Shown: one piece after another, positions 15,898 to 24,979 of the stretch | How the letters are laid out: every line of letters starts with the position of its first letter | How positions within the stretch are numbered: position 1 is the stretch's first letter | Assembly (NCBI RefSeq): GCF_001244995.1 | Contig: NZ_LN869528.1 | Span: forward strand, 5,001-69,000 | Origin: Intestinimonas massiliensis (ex Afouda et al. 2020) | Lineage (GTDB): Bacteria; Bacillota; Clostridia; Oscillospirales; Oscillospiraceae | Reading direction: 5' to 3' | DNA: 64,000 bases | Notes under the pieces: generated by a model | Told to the model about the DNA's origin: nothing | Database searches by the model: none | What the model saw: the letters and a program-made list of their open reading frames with translations, nothing else | Made by a program: the position numbers and the translations under genes

Positions 15898-16803
15898 TTA
15901 ATGCAAAAGCTGCTCCATATCTTCCGGCAGAGGGACGCGGAGCCGGATGAGCACCCCGGTCAGAGGCTGCACCAGCTCCAGCTCCGCCGAGTGGAGGGCG
16001 GGCCGGCGGATCAGCGCCGTATCCTCGGTCCCGTAGAGGAAATCTCCGGTAAGGGGGTGTCCTAGATGGGCCATGTGGACCCGGATCTGGTGAGTACGTC
16101 CCGTCTCCAGCTCCAGCCGCAGCAGGGCCCGGCCCGCCCCTGTCCGCAGCACCCGGTAACGGGTCCGGGCCGGCTGGCCGTCCGCCCGGACCTCCCGGGC
16201 CAGCAGGGAGCCCTCCACCCGGCCGATGGGGGCGTCCACCACGCCGGCCTCCGGTTCCGGCCTGCCCTCGCACACCGCCAGATAGATGCGCCGAAAGGCC
16301 CCGGTGTGGAGCTGCTCCTTCAGCCGCTCCTGGGCGTGGGGGTGCTTGGCTACCACCATCAGCCCCGAGGTCCCCTTGTCCAGCCGGTGGACCGGGTGGT
16401 AGTCGGCAAAAACGCCTTGTTTCTGGTAATAATTCATCAAAAAATTACCCAGCGTATCGTTATAGTGGCCCGGTCCGGTGTGGCTGGGCACGCCGGGTGC
16501 CTTATTGACTACCAGCAGGTCCTCATCCTCGTAGACGATGTCAAGAGGGCCAGGAACCGGAGTCAGGCCGCTGCGCAGGGCCGCCTCCCCCACCAGGACG
16601 GAGAGCTCTTGTCCTATCCGTACCCGCTGGCTGGTATAGACCCGCTGACCGTCCAGCAGGATGCCGTCAGGCAGCCACTTGACCCGCCGGACCACCGTGC
16701 CGGACAACCCCAGCTCCCTGCGCAGCACGGTGTCCACCTTCTGGCCGTCCCGCTGGGGCGTGACGATCCAGGTCAGCCGCCGCCCGGTCCGCTTCTCTGC
16801 CAC
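15898..16803 (-). CDS. RluA family pseudouridine synthase
   Basis: 301 residues from a GTG start with GGAGG 7 bp upstream; an ATG further upstream at 16854 lacks a site. An S4-like N-terminal domain (about 20-80) precedes the catalytic domain, whose motif HRLDKGTSG holds the catalytic aspartate. ETGRTHQIRVH and GDFLYG are also present. It isomerises uridines in rRNA or tRNA; the target site cannot be assigned. Confidence 0.92.
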   Translation of the reverse strand: MAEKRTGRRLTWIVTPQRDGQKVDTVLRRELGLSGTVVRRVKWLPDGILLDGQRVYTSQRVRIGQELSVLVGEAALRSGLTPVPGPLDIVYEDEDLLVVNKAPGVPSHTGPGHYNDTLGNFLMNYYQKQGVFADYHPVHRLDKGTSGLMVVAKHPHAQERLKEQLHTGAFRRIYLAVCEGRPEPEAGVVDAPIGRVEGSLLAREVRADGQPARTRYRVLRTGAGRALLRLELETGRTHQIRVHMAHLGHPLTGDFLYGTEDTALIRRPALHSAELELVQPLTGVLIRLRVPLPEDMEQLLH

Positions 16804-16915
16804 AGGACCGCCTCCTCTCTTTGGGATCTGCAAAGTATAGCACAGATGGCGCAAAGATCCAAGTCCAGGCCACTAAATTCACAATTGCCGCATTGCATGC
16901 CGGGTGCAAAACGTA

Positions 16916-17185
16916 TATAATAATGTCTACTGAATAAACCGCCAAGCGGTTTATTCGTGCGGCCACTGCCGCATAAGTGCATCAAAATGGGCTATAAACA
17001 GCCCTTTTGATGCAATTGAGGCATTGTTACAATGCGTATTTCCGCTGGAGCGCCGGATTGCTCCAGCGGAAGGTGCAAGGTTTTCTGGCAAATGAGCCAG
17101 AAAACCTTGCACCTGAACAAAGCCAGTTGGCCTTGAAAGCCTTGGGATTCATGGCCTTCGCCTTTGTTTCGTACGCATTATAATA
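16916..17185. repeat. Hairpin-rich MITE-like intergenic element, long copy
   Basis: The 270-bp element begins TATAATAATGTCTACTGAAT and ends TACGCATTATAATA. These ends are inverted relative to one another and match the ends of a 65-bp element at 35404-35468. Inside are five near-perfect hairpins: 16932-16956 (11 bp), 16959-16972 (5 bp), 16978-17014 (about 15 bp with one bulge), 17040-17071 (12 bp) and 17072-17113 (18 bp perfect). There is no open frame and no T tract. It fills the space between the divergent rluA-type and hemW genes. Confidence 0.65.
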
Positions 17186-17222
17186 AGAAAACATCCGGAA
17201 CGAAAAGCAAGGTGGGACCACT

Positions 17223-18422
17223 ATGGGCAGGCAACTGGGCCTTTACATCCACATTCCCTTCTGTAAGAGCAAATGCGACTACTGCGACTTTTACTCCCTG
17301 CCGGAGCGGGAAGCCCGCATGGACGCCTATCAAAAGGCCCTGCTGGCCCATCTGAAGGAGACGGCTCCCCAGGCCAAGGGCTATCTGGTGGACACCGTCT
17401 ATTTCGGCGGCGGCACCCCCAGTTTTTACGGGGAAAAGCGCCTGCGGGAGCTCCTCTCCGCCGTAAAAAAACGCTTTGAGGTGGCGGGCAACGCCGAGAT
17501 CTCCCTGGAAGCCAACCCGGACAGCGTGGACAAAAAGAGCATGGTCCGCCTGCGCCGGGCGGGCGTGAACCGGGTCTCTCTGGGGATGCAGTCGGCCCAC
17601 GACGACGAGCTGGAGGCCCTCCACCGGGCCCACACCTGGCAGCAGACCCGGCAGGCGGTGGCCGCCATCCGGGAGGCCAAGGTCAAAAACCTCACTCTGG
17701 ACCTGATCTACGGCCTGCCCGGTCAGGATATGGCCCGCTGGCAGGACTCGGTGGAGCAGGCCATCGCCCTCCAGCCAGAGCACCTGTCCTGCTACGGCCT
17801 GAAGGTGGAGGAGGGCACTCCCCTCTGCGGCCGAGTCCAGCGGGGTGAGGTCCTGCCCACCGACGACGAGCAGGCCGACATGTACCTGTGGGGGGTAGAG
17901 CGGCTGGAGGCTGCGGGCTACCACCAGTACGAGATCTCCAACTTTGCCCAGACCGGCTTTCAGTCCCGGCACAACCTGAAATACTGGCTCACCCGCCCCT
18001 ACCTGGGCTTTGGCCCCGGCGCCCACTCCGACTTCGGCGGCCGCCGGTTCTCCTTCGTCCGGGACCTGGACGCCTACATCGACGGGGTGCTCAACGGCGG
18101 TCCCATCATCGACGAGGACGACCTCATCCCCAAGCGGGAGCGCTCAGGGGAGTATCTGATGCTGCGCCTGCGGACCACCTGGGGGATCGAGGAGTGGGAG
18201 TACCGGCGGGAGTACTTCATGAACTTTGATCCCATCGAGCAAAAGCTGGCTGAATACGAGCACCGGGGCTGGGCCGCCCGGGACGGCCAGCGCTGGCGGC
18301 TGACGCCCCAGGGCTTTCTGGTCTCCAACCAGCTCATCGGCGAGCTGCTGGAGCTCCAGAAGAGCGCCACGCTGGAGACCACCCTGCCCAGGGTCCGGCG
18401 GGAGCGGGACCAGGAGATTTGA
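17223..18422 (+). CDS. hemW: Radical SAM heme chaperone HemW
   Basis: 399 residues. The N-terminal YIHIPFCKSKCDYCDFYS carries the CxxxCxxC cluster motif plus the extra cysteine typical of HemW rather than HemN. FGGGTPS, HNLKYW and the C-terminal HemN domain (ERSGEYLMLRLRTTWG) are present. HemW proteins bind heme and deliver it to apo-proteins; many were misnamed oxygen-independent coproporphyrinogen oxidases. A weak AAGGTGGGA site precedes the ATG. Confidence 0.93.
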   Translation: MGRQLGLYIHIPFCKSKCDYCDFYSLPEREARMDAYQKALLAHLKETAPQAKGYLVDTVYFGGGTPSFYGEKRLRELLSAVKKRFEVAGNAEISLEANPDSVDKKSMVRLRRAGVNRVSLGMQSAHDDELEALHRAHTWQQTRQAVAAIREAKVKNLTLDLIYGLPGQDMARWQDSVEQAIALQPEHLSCYGLKVEEGTPLCGRVQRGEVLPTDDEQADMYLWGVERLEAAGYHQYEISNFAQTGFQSRHNLKYWLTRPYLGFGPGAHSDFGGRRFSFVRDLDAYIDGVLNGGPIIDEDDLIPKRERSGEYLMLRLRTTWGIEEWEYRREYFMNFDPIEQKLAEYEHRGWAARDGQRWRLTPQGFLVSNQLIGELLELQKSATLETTLPRVRRERDQEI

Positions 18423-18429
18423 GCTCTCG

Positions 18430-18471
18430 AACCGGGGGAGGCGGTGCGCGCACCGCCTCCCCCGGTTTTGT
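18430..18471 (+). terminator. Intrinsic terminator after hemW
   Basis: A 17-bp perfect stem (18430-18446 with 18451-18467) with a CGCG centre, followed by TTTTG. Confidence 0.9.
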
Positions 18472-18536
18472 CCGCTCTGCTTTCTAACACTTTGCTAACA
18501 TCGTCCCAATCGACAGGATTTGGCGGGCCGGGCTTG

Positions 18537-18566
18537 TTTACAAAGGCCGCAGGGGTGTGGTAGGAT
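18537..18566 (+). promoter_or_regulatory. Promoter of the SLH phosphodiester glycosidase gene
   Basis: TTTACA (18537-18542), 18-bp spacer, TAGGAT (18561-18566), about 45 bp before the start codon. Confidence 0.6.
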
Positions 18567-18610
18567 AGGGGGGATCACACCCACCCATGCGACTGTTTTG
18601 GAGGCAGACT

Positions 18611-21600
18611 ATGAGGCAATTCTTTCGACGGGCCACGGCCCTCACCCTGGCGCTGCTGTTGGGGCTCACCCCCATGGCCGCCGCGTCTGAGGCACTTGGC
18701 GACGACCTGCATACCGGCACGGTGAGCCTGGCCCCCGGTGTGGAGCTGACCCGCCAGATCTTCTGGAGCAATTCCAAGTCCGACCTGCGCACCGAACGCT
18801 ACTTTACATACTCCCCCGGCTCCGGCGTCTACCCGGCGGTGGTCTACGGCGACAAGGTGCTGGACAAGCAGACCCTGTCCGCCATGGCCCAAAGCCTGGA
18901 GTCCCAGGGCTACCGGGTGGTGGGCGGCGTCAACGGCGATTTTTATGACATGTCCACCGGCAACACCTTGGGCGTGCTCATCTCCGATGGGGTTCTCCGC
19001 TCCACCTCCGGCGGCTTTTACGCCGTGGGCTTCCGGGAGGACGGCTCCGCCTTCATCGGCTGGCCCGCCATCTCGGTGACCGCCACCTTCTCCGGCTATA
19101 CCCTTCAGGTCACCGACGTGAACAAGACCCGCACCGCCCTTAGCAACAGCACCCCCGGCGGCTACTACCTCTATACCGACGATTACAGCAAGACCACCCA
19201 GCACACCAGCCCCGGCATCGACGTCATCCTCTCCCCCGTCACCGACCATCTGGGCGAGTCGGTGGACGTGGACCTGGATGTGTCCGGCCACGACGGCAAG
19301 CCCGTGGAGCGCTCCGAGGATCAAACGGAGGACCGGGCCGCAGGGGAGGGCGAGACGGCCCCCGACGCGGCGGATTCCGAGGCTCTGGAGGCCGAAGAGC
19401 GGACCGGCGAGACCACCGAGGTCTCCGAGATCAACGCCACCCTGGTCCAGACCGACCAGCTCCAGGTGGGGGGCCGCGTCTCCTGCGTGGTGGAGCAGGT
19501 ACTGGAGTCCACCGGCTCCATCGCCATCCCCGAGGGTAAGATGGTGCTGACCATCAACAAGGCCAACAACCAGTGGCTGGTGGACATGGCCGCCGGCCTC
19601 AAGCCCGGCGATACGGTGGACATCGACGTAACCAGCACCGACACCCGCTGGAACGACGCCGTCACCGCTCTGGGCGGCTTCTACCGCATCGTCACCAACG
19701 GCCAGATTGGCCCCAACACCGGCTCCACCGCCACCCCCCGCACCGCCGTAGGCATCAAGGCCGACGGCACCGTGGTCATCTACGCCATCGACGGCAGCCA
19801 GCCCGGCTACAGCGTGGGGGCTTCCCTCACCCAGGTGGCCCAGCGGATGATCGAGCTGGGCTGCGTGGACGTGGTGGGCCTGGACGGCGGCGGCTCCACC
19901 ACCCTGGGGGCCACCCTGCCCACCAAGGACAGCATGGAGATCGTCAACAAGCCCTCCCAGTCCGGCGGCCTGCGGGCGGTGAGCACCGGCCTGTTCCTCA
20001 TCGCCAAGCTGCAGCCCACCGGCGAGGCCGACCATGTCTATGTCTCGCCCTACGACTCCCTGCTCCTCTCCGGGGCCAGCGTCCCCCTGTACGCCACGGT
20101 CATGGACAGCGCCTATTACCCCATGAGCGACAGCGGCAATGTGACCTGGTCCATCAGCAACGGGGATGGGACCGTCTCCTCCGCCGGCGTGTTTACCGCC
20201 GGAGAGGCGGGCGGCGCCGTCCAGGTCACCGCCACGGCGGGCCGGGCATCCGGCCAGGCCACCATGACGGTGTTCCGCACCCCCAGCTCCATCACCCTGT
20301 CCAATGAGACCACCGGCGCCGCCGTCACCAGTCTGGCCCTGGAGCCCAACCAGAGCGTGGACCTGAAGGCCAGCGCCACCTATCGAAACCTCTCCCTGAT
20401 GTCTCAGGATACCTGCTACACCTGGTCGGCGGACCCGGCCGTGGGCACGGTGGATGAAAACGGCGTCTTTACCGCCGGCCCCAAGACGGCCACCGGCAAT
20501 CTCACCGCCACCGCCGGAGGCAGAACGGTCACCGTCCCGGTCACTGTGGCCGGCCACATTCTGGAGCTGGAGGACTTCGAGGGGGATCTCACCGCCTTTA
20601 CCGGCACCAGCGCCGCCTCCCTCTCGGCCGAGACCGCCTCGGACTACGTCCGCTTCGGCCGGCAGAGCGGCAAGCTGGACTATGACGCCTCCGCGGGCGG
20701 TACCGCCGTCCTCTCCTCCGCCCTGCCCATCGCTGAGGGCGAGCGCTACCTCAACCTCTGGGTCTACGGCGACGGCTCCGGCAACGCCTTGACCGCCACC
20801 ATCACCAGCCAGACGGGCGAGACCTCCGACGTGGTCCTCACCGGCCTGGACTTCTCCGGCTGGAAGCGCCTCAGCACCGCCCTGCCGGAGAATGCCCGTA
20901 CCCTCAGCGCCCTGAACGTGGTCTACGGCGGCAGCGGCGTCTCCTCCGGCACCCTGTGGCTGGACCAGATCACCACCGCCAACGAGGACTTCGTGGACGA
21001 GACCGCGCCCACTGTGACCCTCAAGGTCTCGGGCACCGCAGTCACCGCCACGGTCAGCGACAACGTGGACCAGAGCTTCGCCGCCGCCTCCCTGACCCTG
21101 ACGCTGGACGGCCGGGTGCTGGACTTCCAGTGGGATGCCTCCAAGTCCGCCCTCACCGCCAAGCTGCCCGCGGCCGACGGCAAGCTCCACCGGCTCACCG
21201 TCACCGCCGCCGACCAGAGTGGCAACATCGGCCGGGCCTCCCATGACATCCAGCCCGCTTCCTCCACTGACCCGGAGGCCCCTGGCTACACCGGCCCCTT
21301 CGTGGACATGACCACCCACTGGGCCCGGGCGTATACCACCTATCTCTATGACATGGGCGTGACCAACGGGGTGGAGACCACCGAGGGGCTCCAGTTCCAG
21401 CCGGAGAAGAACATCACCCGGGGCGAGTTCGCCCTGATGGTCACCCGCTGGATGGGGCTGAACCCGGACGACTACGCCGGCGTGGAGCTCCCCTTCGCGG
21501 ACCTGGCGTCCATCCCGTCCTGGATGCTGGGCGGCATGAAGGCCACCTACTCCCTGGGCATCCTCAAGGGCAGCCTGGAGGGCGGACAGTTGGTGAGCCG

Positions 21601-21838
21601 GGCCACCGAGACCATCAGCCGGGCCGAGGCCATGACCATCCTGGGCCGCATCCAGCCCAAGGGCTATCCCCTGGCCGCCCTCACCTTTAACGACGCCGCA
21701 TCCGTGGCAGGCTGGGCCCGGTCCCACGTGCAGTCCCTGGTGGGGCAGGGGGTCATCTCCGGCTACGACAACCAGCTTCGCCCCAACGACCCCGTCAAGC
21801 GCAGCGAAGTGGCCAAGATGCTCTACGCCATCCTGTAA
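18611..21838 (+). CDS. Secreted phosphodiester glycosidase (NAGPA/DUF2233) with SLH domains
   Basis: 1075 residues. The start at 18611 is chosen over 18587 because GGAGG (18600-18604) precedes it and the signal peptide then begins MRQFFRR. Domains: signal peptide (1-27), NAGPA-type glycosidase with GVNGDFYDM and LDGGGSTTL separated by an acidic insertion (about residues 215-290), two Ig-like modules (about 480-660), a carbohydrate-binding-like module (about 650-800), a further beta domain, then SLH repeats (about 900-1075). NAGPA-family enzymes cleave sugar-1-phosphodiesters, so it may edit wall polymers or capsule. Monocistronic. Confidence 0.88.
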   Translation: MRQFFRRATALTLALLLGLTPMAAASEALGDDLHTGTVSLAPGVELTRQIFWSNSKSDLRTERYFTYSPGSGVYPAVVYGDKVLDKQTLSAMAQSLESQGYRVVGGVNGDFYDMSTGNTLGVLISDGVLRSTSGGFYAVGFREDGSAFIGWPAISVTATFSGYTLQVTDVNKTRTALSNSTPGGYYLYTDDYSKTTQHTSPGIDVILSPVTDHLGESVDVDLDVSGHDGKPVERSEDQTEDRAAGEGETAPDAADSEALEAEERTGETTEVSEINATLVQTDQLQVGGRVSCVVEQVLESTGSIAIPEGKMVLTINKANNQWLVDMAAGLKPGDTVDIDVTSTDTRWNDAVTALGGFYRIVTNGQIGPNTGSTATPRTAVGIKADGTVVIYAIDGSQPGYSVGASLTQVAQRMIELGCVDVVGLDGGGSTTLGATLPTKDSMEIVNKPSQSGGLRAVSTGLFLIAKLQPTGEADHVYVSPYDSLLLSGASVPLYATVMDSAYYPMSDSGNVTWSISNGDGTVSSAGVFTAGEAGGAVQVTATAGRASGQATMTVFRTPSSITLSNETTGAAVTSLALEPNQSVDLKASATYRNLSLMSQDTCYTWSADPAVGTVDENGVFTAGPKTATGNLTATAGGRTVTVPVTVAGHILELEDFEGDLTAFTGTSAASLSAETASDYVRFGRQSGKLDYDASAGGTAVLSSALPIAEGERYLNLWVYGDGSGNALTATITSQTGETSDVVLTGLDFSGWKRLSTALPENARTLSALNVVYGGSGVSSGTLWLDQITTANEDFVDETAPTVTLKVSGTAVTATVSDNVDQSFAAASLTLTLDGRVLDFQWDASKSALTAKLPAADGKLHRLTVTAADQSGNIGRASHDIQPASSTDPEAPGYTGPFVDMTTHWARAYTTYLYDMGVTNGVETTEGLQFQPEKNITRGEFALMVTRWMGLNPDDYAGVELPFADLASIPSWMLGGMKATYSLGILKGSLEGGQLVSRATETISRAEAMTILGRIQPKGYPLAALTFNDAASVAGWARSHVQSLVGQGVISGYDNQLRPNDPVKRSEVAKMLYAIL

Positions 21839-21855
21839 GCCCATGATAAAACGCC

Positions 21856-21892
21856 AAACGTCCGGCGGACCTTTGCGGTCCGCCGGACGTTT
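21856..21892. terminator. Bidirectional terminator between converging genes
   Basis: A perfect 16-bp stem (21856-21871 with 21877-21892) around a 5-base loop, followed by T-rich sequence. Confidence 0.88.
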
Positions 21893-21897
21893 GATGT

Positions 21898-23100
21898 TTA
21901 TCGTGCGCTGAGGCTGGCGATGAACTGCCGTGCCCCTCTGGGGGTTCGACCCGGAAATTTCATGTCCCACTTGACCGCCTCCCGCATCAGCTCGCCCCGG
22001 TCCATGCTCACCCCCGCCTGGTCGGCCAGTTGCTCGATCAGCTCCAGGAATTCCGCCTTGTTCAGGGCCAGATAGGGAATGCGCAGTCCAAAGCGATCGG
22101 ACAGGGCGGTTTTTTCCGCAATGGTCTCTCGGATGTCCACCTCGTCCCCCGCCCGGTCGCTGAAGGTCTGCCGCACCAGCAGACGCCGATTGGAGGTGGC
22201 ATAGATGGCCACGTTGTCCGGCCGCTTCTCCAGGCCGCCCTCCAGAATGGTCTTGACCACCGAGTAGGTGTTATCATCCTGATCAAAGGCCAGATCGTCG
22301 ATGAAGAGGATGAATTTCTGCTGCCGACCCCGCAGGCTGCGGATCAGGGCCGGCATATCCCGCAGGCCCTCCTTCTGCACCTCGATGAGCCGCAGATTGC
22401 CGAAGTCCGGCACCGACAGCAGGCACTTCACCGTGGCCGACTTGCCGGTACCGCTGTCGCCGTAGAGCAGCACGTCGTTGACCCGGCGGCCCTCCAGCAG
22501 GGCCCGGGTGTTGGCGATGACCTGGTCCCGCTGGAGGGTATAGCCCATCATCTCCTCCTCGTCAGGGCAGTCGGGCTCGTGTACGGGAATGAGGGCGCCG
22601 TCGGTCCACACGAAGGCCCGATACCGAGCGAAGAGTCCCGCCCCGTGCTCCCGGTAGAAGGCGGTGAGCCCGTCAAAGTCGAAATCCGCCCCCGCCTGCC
22701 AGCGGGGCAGCTCCTCCAGCACGGGAGCGAACTCCGGTCCCAGCAGGCCGGTCAGCTTCTCCAGCACCGCCCCGCAGTCCAGCCCGCGCAGCCGCTTCAG
22801 GACGTTCACATCCCGCCGGGCCGCAGCCTCCAGGACCGCGTCCGCCCCCGCCGGGCCGGTCAGCGCCCGGGGATAGGGGGTCTCCCGGTAGCGCAGCAGC
22901 GCCAGCAGCCCGTCGCCCATACCGTGGGCACCGGCCTCCTGCAGCGCCAGCACCACGTCGGTGTAGGCCCCCAGCGCCTCCTCGCCCCGGCCCGCCGCCA
23001 GTCCGTCCAGCAGATTTCCCACCGCCTTCAGCAGGGGCTCCTCCCTCAGCGCCTTATAGGCGGACAACCCCAACAGGGCGGCTCTCAGCTCCCGTGTCAT
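21898..23100 (-). CDS. DUF815 family AAA ATPase
   Basis: 400 residues from the ATG at 23100. The C-terminal two thirds is a P-loop ATPase with Walker A GDSGTGKS (near residue 217), Walker B FILFIDDLAF, a sensor-like ATSNRR and a helical lid. The N-terminal third is helical and Ala/Leu-rich. This matches DUF815, a widespread uncharacterised AAA family resembling DnaC-like loaders. It is divergent from mutT, with a 160-bp promoter region between them. Confidence 0.88.
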   Translation of the reverse strand: MTRELRAALLGLSAYKALREEPLLKAVGNLLDGLAAGRGEEALGAYTDVVLALQEAGAHGMGDGLLALLRYRETPYPRALTGPAGADAVLEAAARRDVNVLKRLRGLDCGAVLEKLTGLLGPEFAPVLEELPRWQAGADFDFDGLTAFYREHGAGLFARYRAFVWTDGALIPVHEPDCPDEEEMMGYTLQRDQVIANTRALLEGRRVNDVLLYGDSGTGKSATVKCLLSVPDFGNLRLIEVQKEGLRDMPALIRSLRGRQQKFILFIDDLAFDQDDNTYSVVKTILEGGLEKRPDNVAIYATSNRRLLVRQTFSDRAGDEVDIRETIAEKTALSDRFGLRIPYLALNKAEFLELIEQLADQAGVSMDRGELMREAVKWDMKFPGRTPRGARQFIASLSAR

Positions 23101-23185
23101 CCCACATCGCCTCTTTCTCTGTTTGCCCATCAGGATAGCACAATTCCCCCTGTCGGACAAGCCTGTGCCGTCTGCTTCGTACCAA

Positions 23186-23214
23186 TTGACAGGGCTCCCC
23201 AAAGGGATTATGAT
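23186..23214 (+). promoter_or_regulatory. Promoter of the mutT-like gene
   Basis: TTGACA (23186-23191), 17-bp spacer, TATGAT (23209-23214), 46 bp before the start codon. Confidence 0.8.
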
Positions 23215-23260
23215 TTTTCTTGTGAATTTGACCGCGTGGAACGCGCCGTAAGGAGGAAAA

Positions 23261-23662
23261 ATGATGACAGAAGTCGTGGCGGCCCTCATCTGGGAGGGCG
23301 AACGGTTTTTGATCTGCCAGCGACCGGCCCACAAGGCCCGGGGCCTGCTGTGGGAGTTTGTGGGCGGCAAGGTGGAGCCCGGGGAGACCCCGGAGCAGGC
23401 GCTGGCGCGGGAGTGCCGGGAGGAGCTGGATGTAACGGTATCGGTGGGCGAGCCCTTCATGGATGTGGTCCACGCTTATCCGGACCTTACGGTCCATCTG
23501 ACTCTGTTCCACGCCGCCCTTGCCGGAGGCGTCCCCAGGTTGCTGGAACACAACGATCTACGGTGGGTCACCCCCGCCGAGATCCCCAACTACACCTTCT
23601 GTCCCGCTGACCGGCCCATTCTGCAGCGTCTGGCTGAATGTTCCGCTTCTCCTTGTATGTAA
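23261..23662 (+). CDS. mutT: MutT-type NUDIX hydrolase (8-oxo-dGTP diphosphatase)
   Basis: 133 residues. The Nudix box is intact (GGKVEPGETPEQALARECREEL) and the N-terminus (VVAALIWEGERFLICQRP) is typical of MutT enzymes that remove oxidised dGTP. AAGGAGG lies upstream; the second ATG at 23264 could also be used. Substrate specificity is inferred from similarity. Confidence 0.9.
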   Translation: MMTEVVAALIWEGERFLICQRPAHKARGLLWEFVGGKVEPGETPEQALARECREELDVTVSVGEPFMDVVHAYPDLTVHLTLFHAALAGGVPRLLEHNDLRWVTPAEIPNYTFCPADRPILQRLAECSASPCM

Positions 23663-23709
23663 ATAAAAAATGCGCCGCACCCTTCCAGAGGATACCAGCG
23701 CTGCCTGTC

Positions 23710-23738
23710 GCATAGGGAAAAGAATCCTGCAAATACTA
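23710..23738 (+). promoter_or_regulatory. Candidate sigma-G promoter of spoVT
   Basis: GCATA (23710-23714), 17-bp spacer, AATACTA (23732-23738), close to the sigma-G consensus. spoVT is a known sigma-G target in Bacillus. Confidence 0.55.
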
Positions 23739-23779
23739 GCTTTGTCTAGAACAACAAGACCGCAGGAGGAATTCTATAT

Positions 23780-24322
23780 ATGAAAGCAACTGGTATCGTG
23801 CGGCGGATCGATGACCTGGGCCGCGTGGTCATTCCCAAGGAAATCCGCCGTACTATGCGTATCCGCGAGGGCGACCCCTTGGAGATCTACACCGACAAGG
23901 ATGGAGGGGTCATCTTCAAAAAATACTCCCTCATGGGAGGGCTCGGCGACTTTGCCGGGCAGATGTGCGAGACCCTGAACAAAACTACCGGCGAGATCGC
24001 CGTCATCACCGACCGGGACGCCTGCATCGCCGTGGCCGGAGCGGCCCGCCGGGAACTGGCCGACAAGCGGGTCTCCCCTGAACTGGAACAGATCATGGAA
24101 GGCCGCCAGATCTATCAGTTCAAGCCTGGCGCCCCCCCCCTTCCGCTGTGCGAGGACAGCGACAAATATGTGATCTCCTGTGCCGCGCCCATTCTTTCCG
24201 AGGGCGATGTGCTGGGCTGCGTGCTCTTTGCCGGCACCGACAGCGAGATCCAGAGCAGCGAGACCGATTATAAGCTGGCGCAGACCATTGCCGGCTTCCT
24301 GGGCCGTCACATGGAGTCCTGA
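23780..24322 (+). CDS. spoVT: Stage V sporulation protein T
   Basis: 180 residues. Residues 1-50 form the SpoVT/AbrB swapped-hairpin DNA-binding domain (MKATGIVRRIDDLGRVVIPKEIRR) and residues 55-180 a GAF-like ligand domain. It is a forespore regulator that tunes sigma-G genes. CAGGAGG precedes the ATG. A run of nine cytosines at 24132-24140 lies within the coding sequence; slippage there would truncate the GAF part. Confidence 0.95.
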   Translation: MKATGIVRRIDDLGRVVIPKEIRRTMRIREGDPLEIYTDKDGGVIFKKYSLMGGLGDFAGQMCETLNKTTGEIAVITDRDACIAVAGAARRELADKRVSPELEQIMEGRQIYQFKPGAPPLPLCEDSDKYVISCAAPILSEGDVLGCVLFAGTDSEIQSSETDYKLAQTIAGFLGRHMES

Positions 24323-24337
24323 TCCCTTGTCCCCCCA

Positions 24338-24366
24338 TTGCGCACCGCATCCCCCTTTGCTATAAT
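24338..24366 (+). promoter_or_regulatory. Promoter of thpR
   Basis: TTGCGC (24338-24343), 17-bp spacer, consensus TATAAT (24361-24366), 34 bp before the start codon. Confidence 0.75.
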
Positions 24367-24400
24367 GGCCGCAGCAGGACCAATAGCAAAGGGGGATTTT

Positions 24401-24937
24401 ATGCGTCTGTTCATCGCCGTCTCCTTTCCCGCGCCGCTGCGGGAACAGCTCCGTCAGGCCGCCGGGCGGCTGCAGGGCCAGTGTCTGCGCGGCAGATTCA
24501 CCCTGACGGACAATTTTCATCTCACCCTGGCCTTTCTGGGCGAGACCGAACGCCGGGCCGCCGCTGAGGCCGCCATGGATCGGGTGTCGGCTCCGGGCTT
24601 TGATCTCCAGATTGGGGCCCCGGGCCTGTTTCGCCAGCGGGATGGTGATCTCTGGTGGCTGGGCATAGAGCCCTCTCCCGCCCTGCTGGAGGTGCACCGG
24701 CAGCTCACCGAGGAGCTGAGCGCGGCGGGCTTTGTTCTGGAACGCCGCCCCTTCCGCCCTCATCTCACCCTGGGCCGTCAGGTGGTCCCCGCCCCAGGCT
24801 TTGACCGGGCGGCCTTTGCCCGCTCCCTGCCGCCCATGGGTACAAAGGTGCGTCGCATCACTCTGATGCAGTCGGAGCGCATCCAGGACCGCCTGACCTA
24901 TACTCCTCTCCACCACCGCGCCCTTTCGTCCGGTTGA
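24401..24937 (+). CDS. thpR: RNA 2',3'-cyclic phosphodiesterase
   Basis: 178 residues. The two HxTx motifs of the 2H phosphoesterase fold are present (HLTLAFLGE near residue 45 and HLTLGRQ near residue 125), with the usual N-terminal MRLFIAVSFP. It opens 2',3'-cyclic phosphates and can ligate tRNA halves in vitro. The start is set by AAAGGGGG just upstream. It is monocistronic, with its own promoter and terminator. Confidence 0.92.
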   Translation: MRLFIAVSFPAPLREQLRQAAGRLQGQCLRGRFTLTDNFHLTLAFLGETERRAAAEAAMDRVSAPGFDLQIGAPGLFRQRDGDLWWLGIEPSPALLEVHRQLTEELSAAGFVLERRPFRPHLTLGRQVVPAPGFDRAAFARSLPPMGTKVRRITLMQSERIQDRLTYTPLHHRALSSG

Positions 24938-24979
24938 CAAGAAAGCGCGCGCACGGTATCCGTGCGCGCGCTTTCTTGT
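24937..24979. terminator. Bidirectional terminator between thpR and the M23 gene
   Basis: A perfect 20-bp stem (24937-24956 with 24960-24979) around TAT. Confidence 0.88.

Noticed and set aside
16916-17185. CRISPR array
   Set aside because: The repeats are inverted hairpins of different sequence, not regularly spaced direct repeats, and no cas genes are nearby.
18575-21970. Very long open frame (over 1100 codons) antisense to the SLH phosphodiester glycosidase
   Set aside because: Its Gly/Val/His-rich composition is the mirror of GC-biased third codon positions. It has no domain, and the sense strand has signal peptide, enzyme motifs and SLH repeats.
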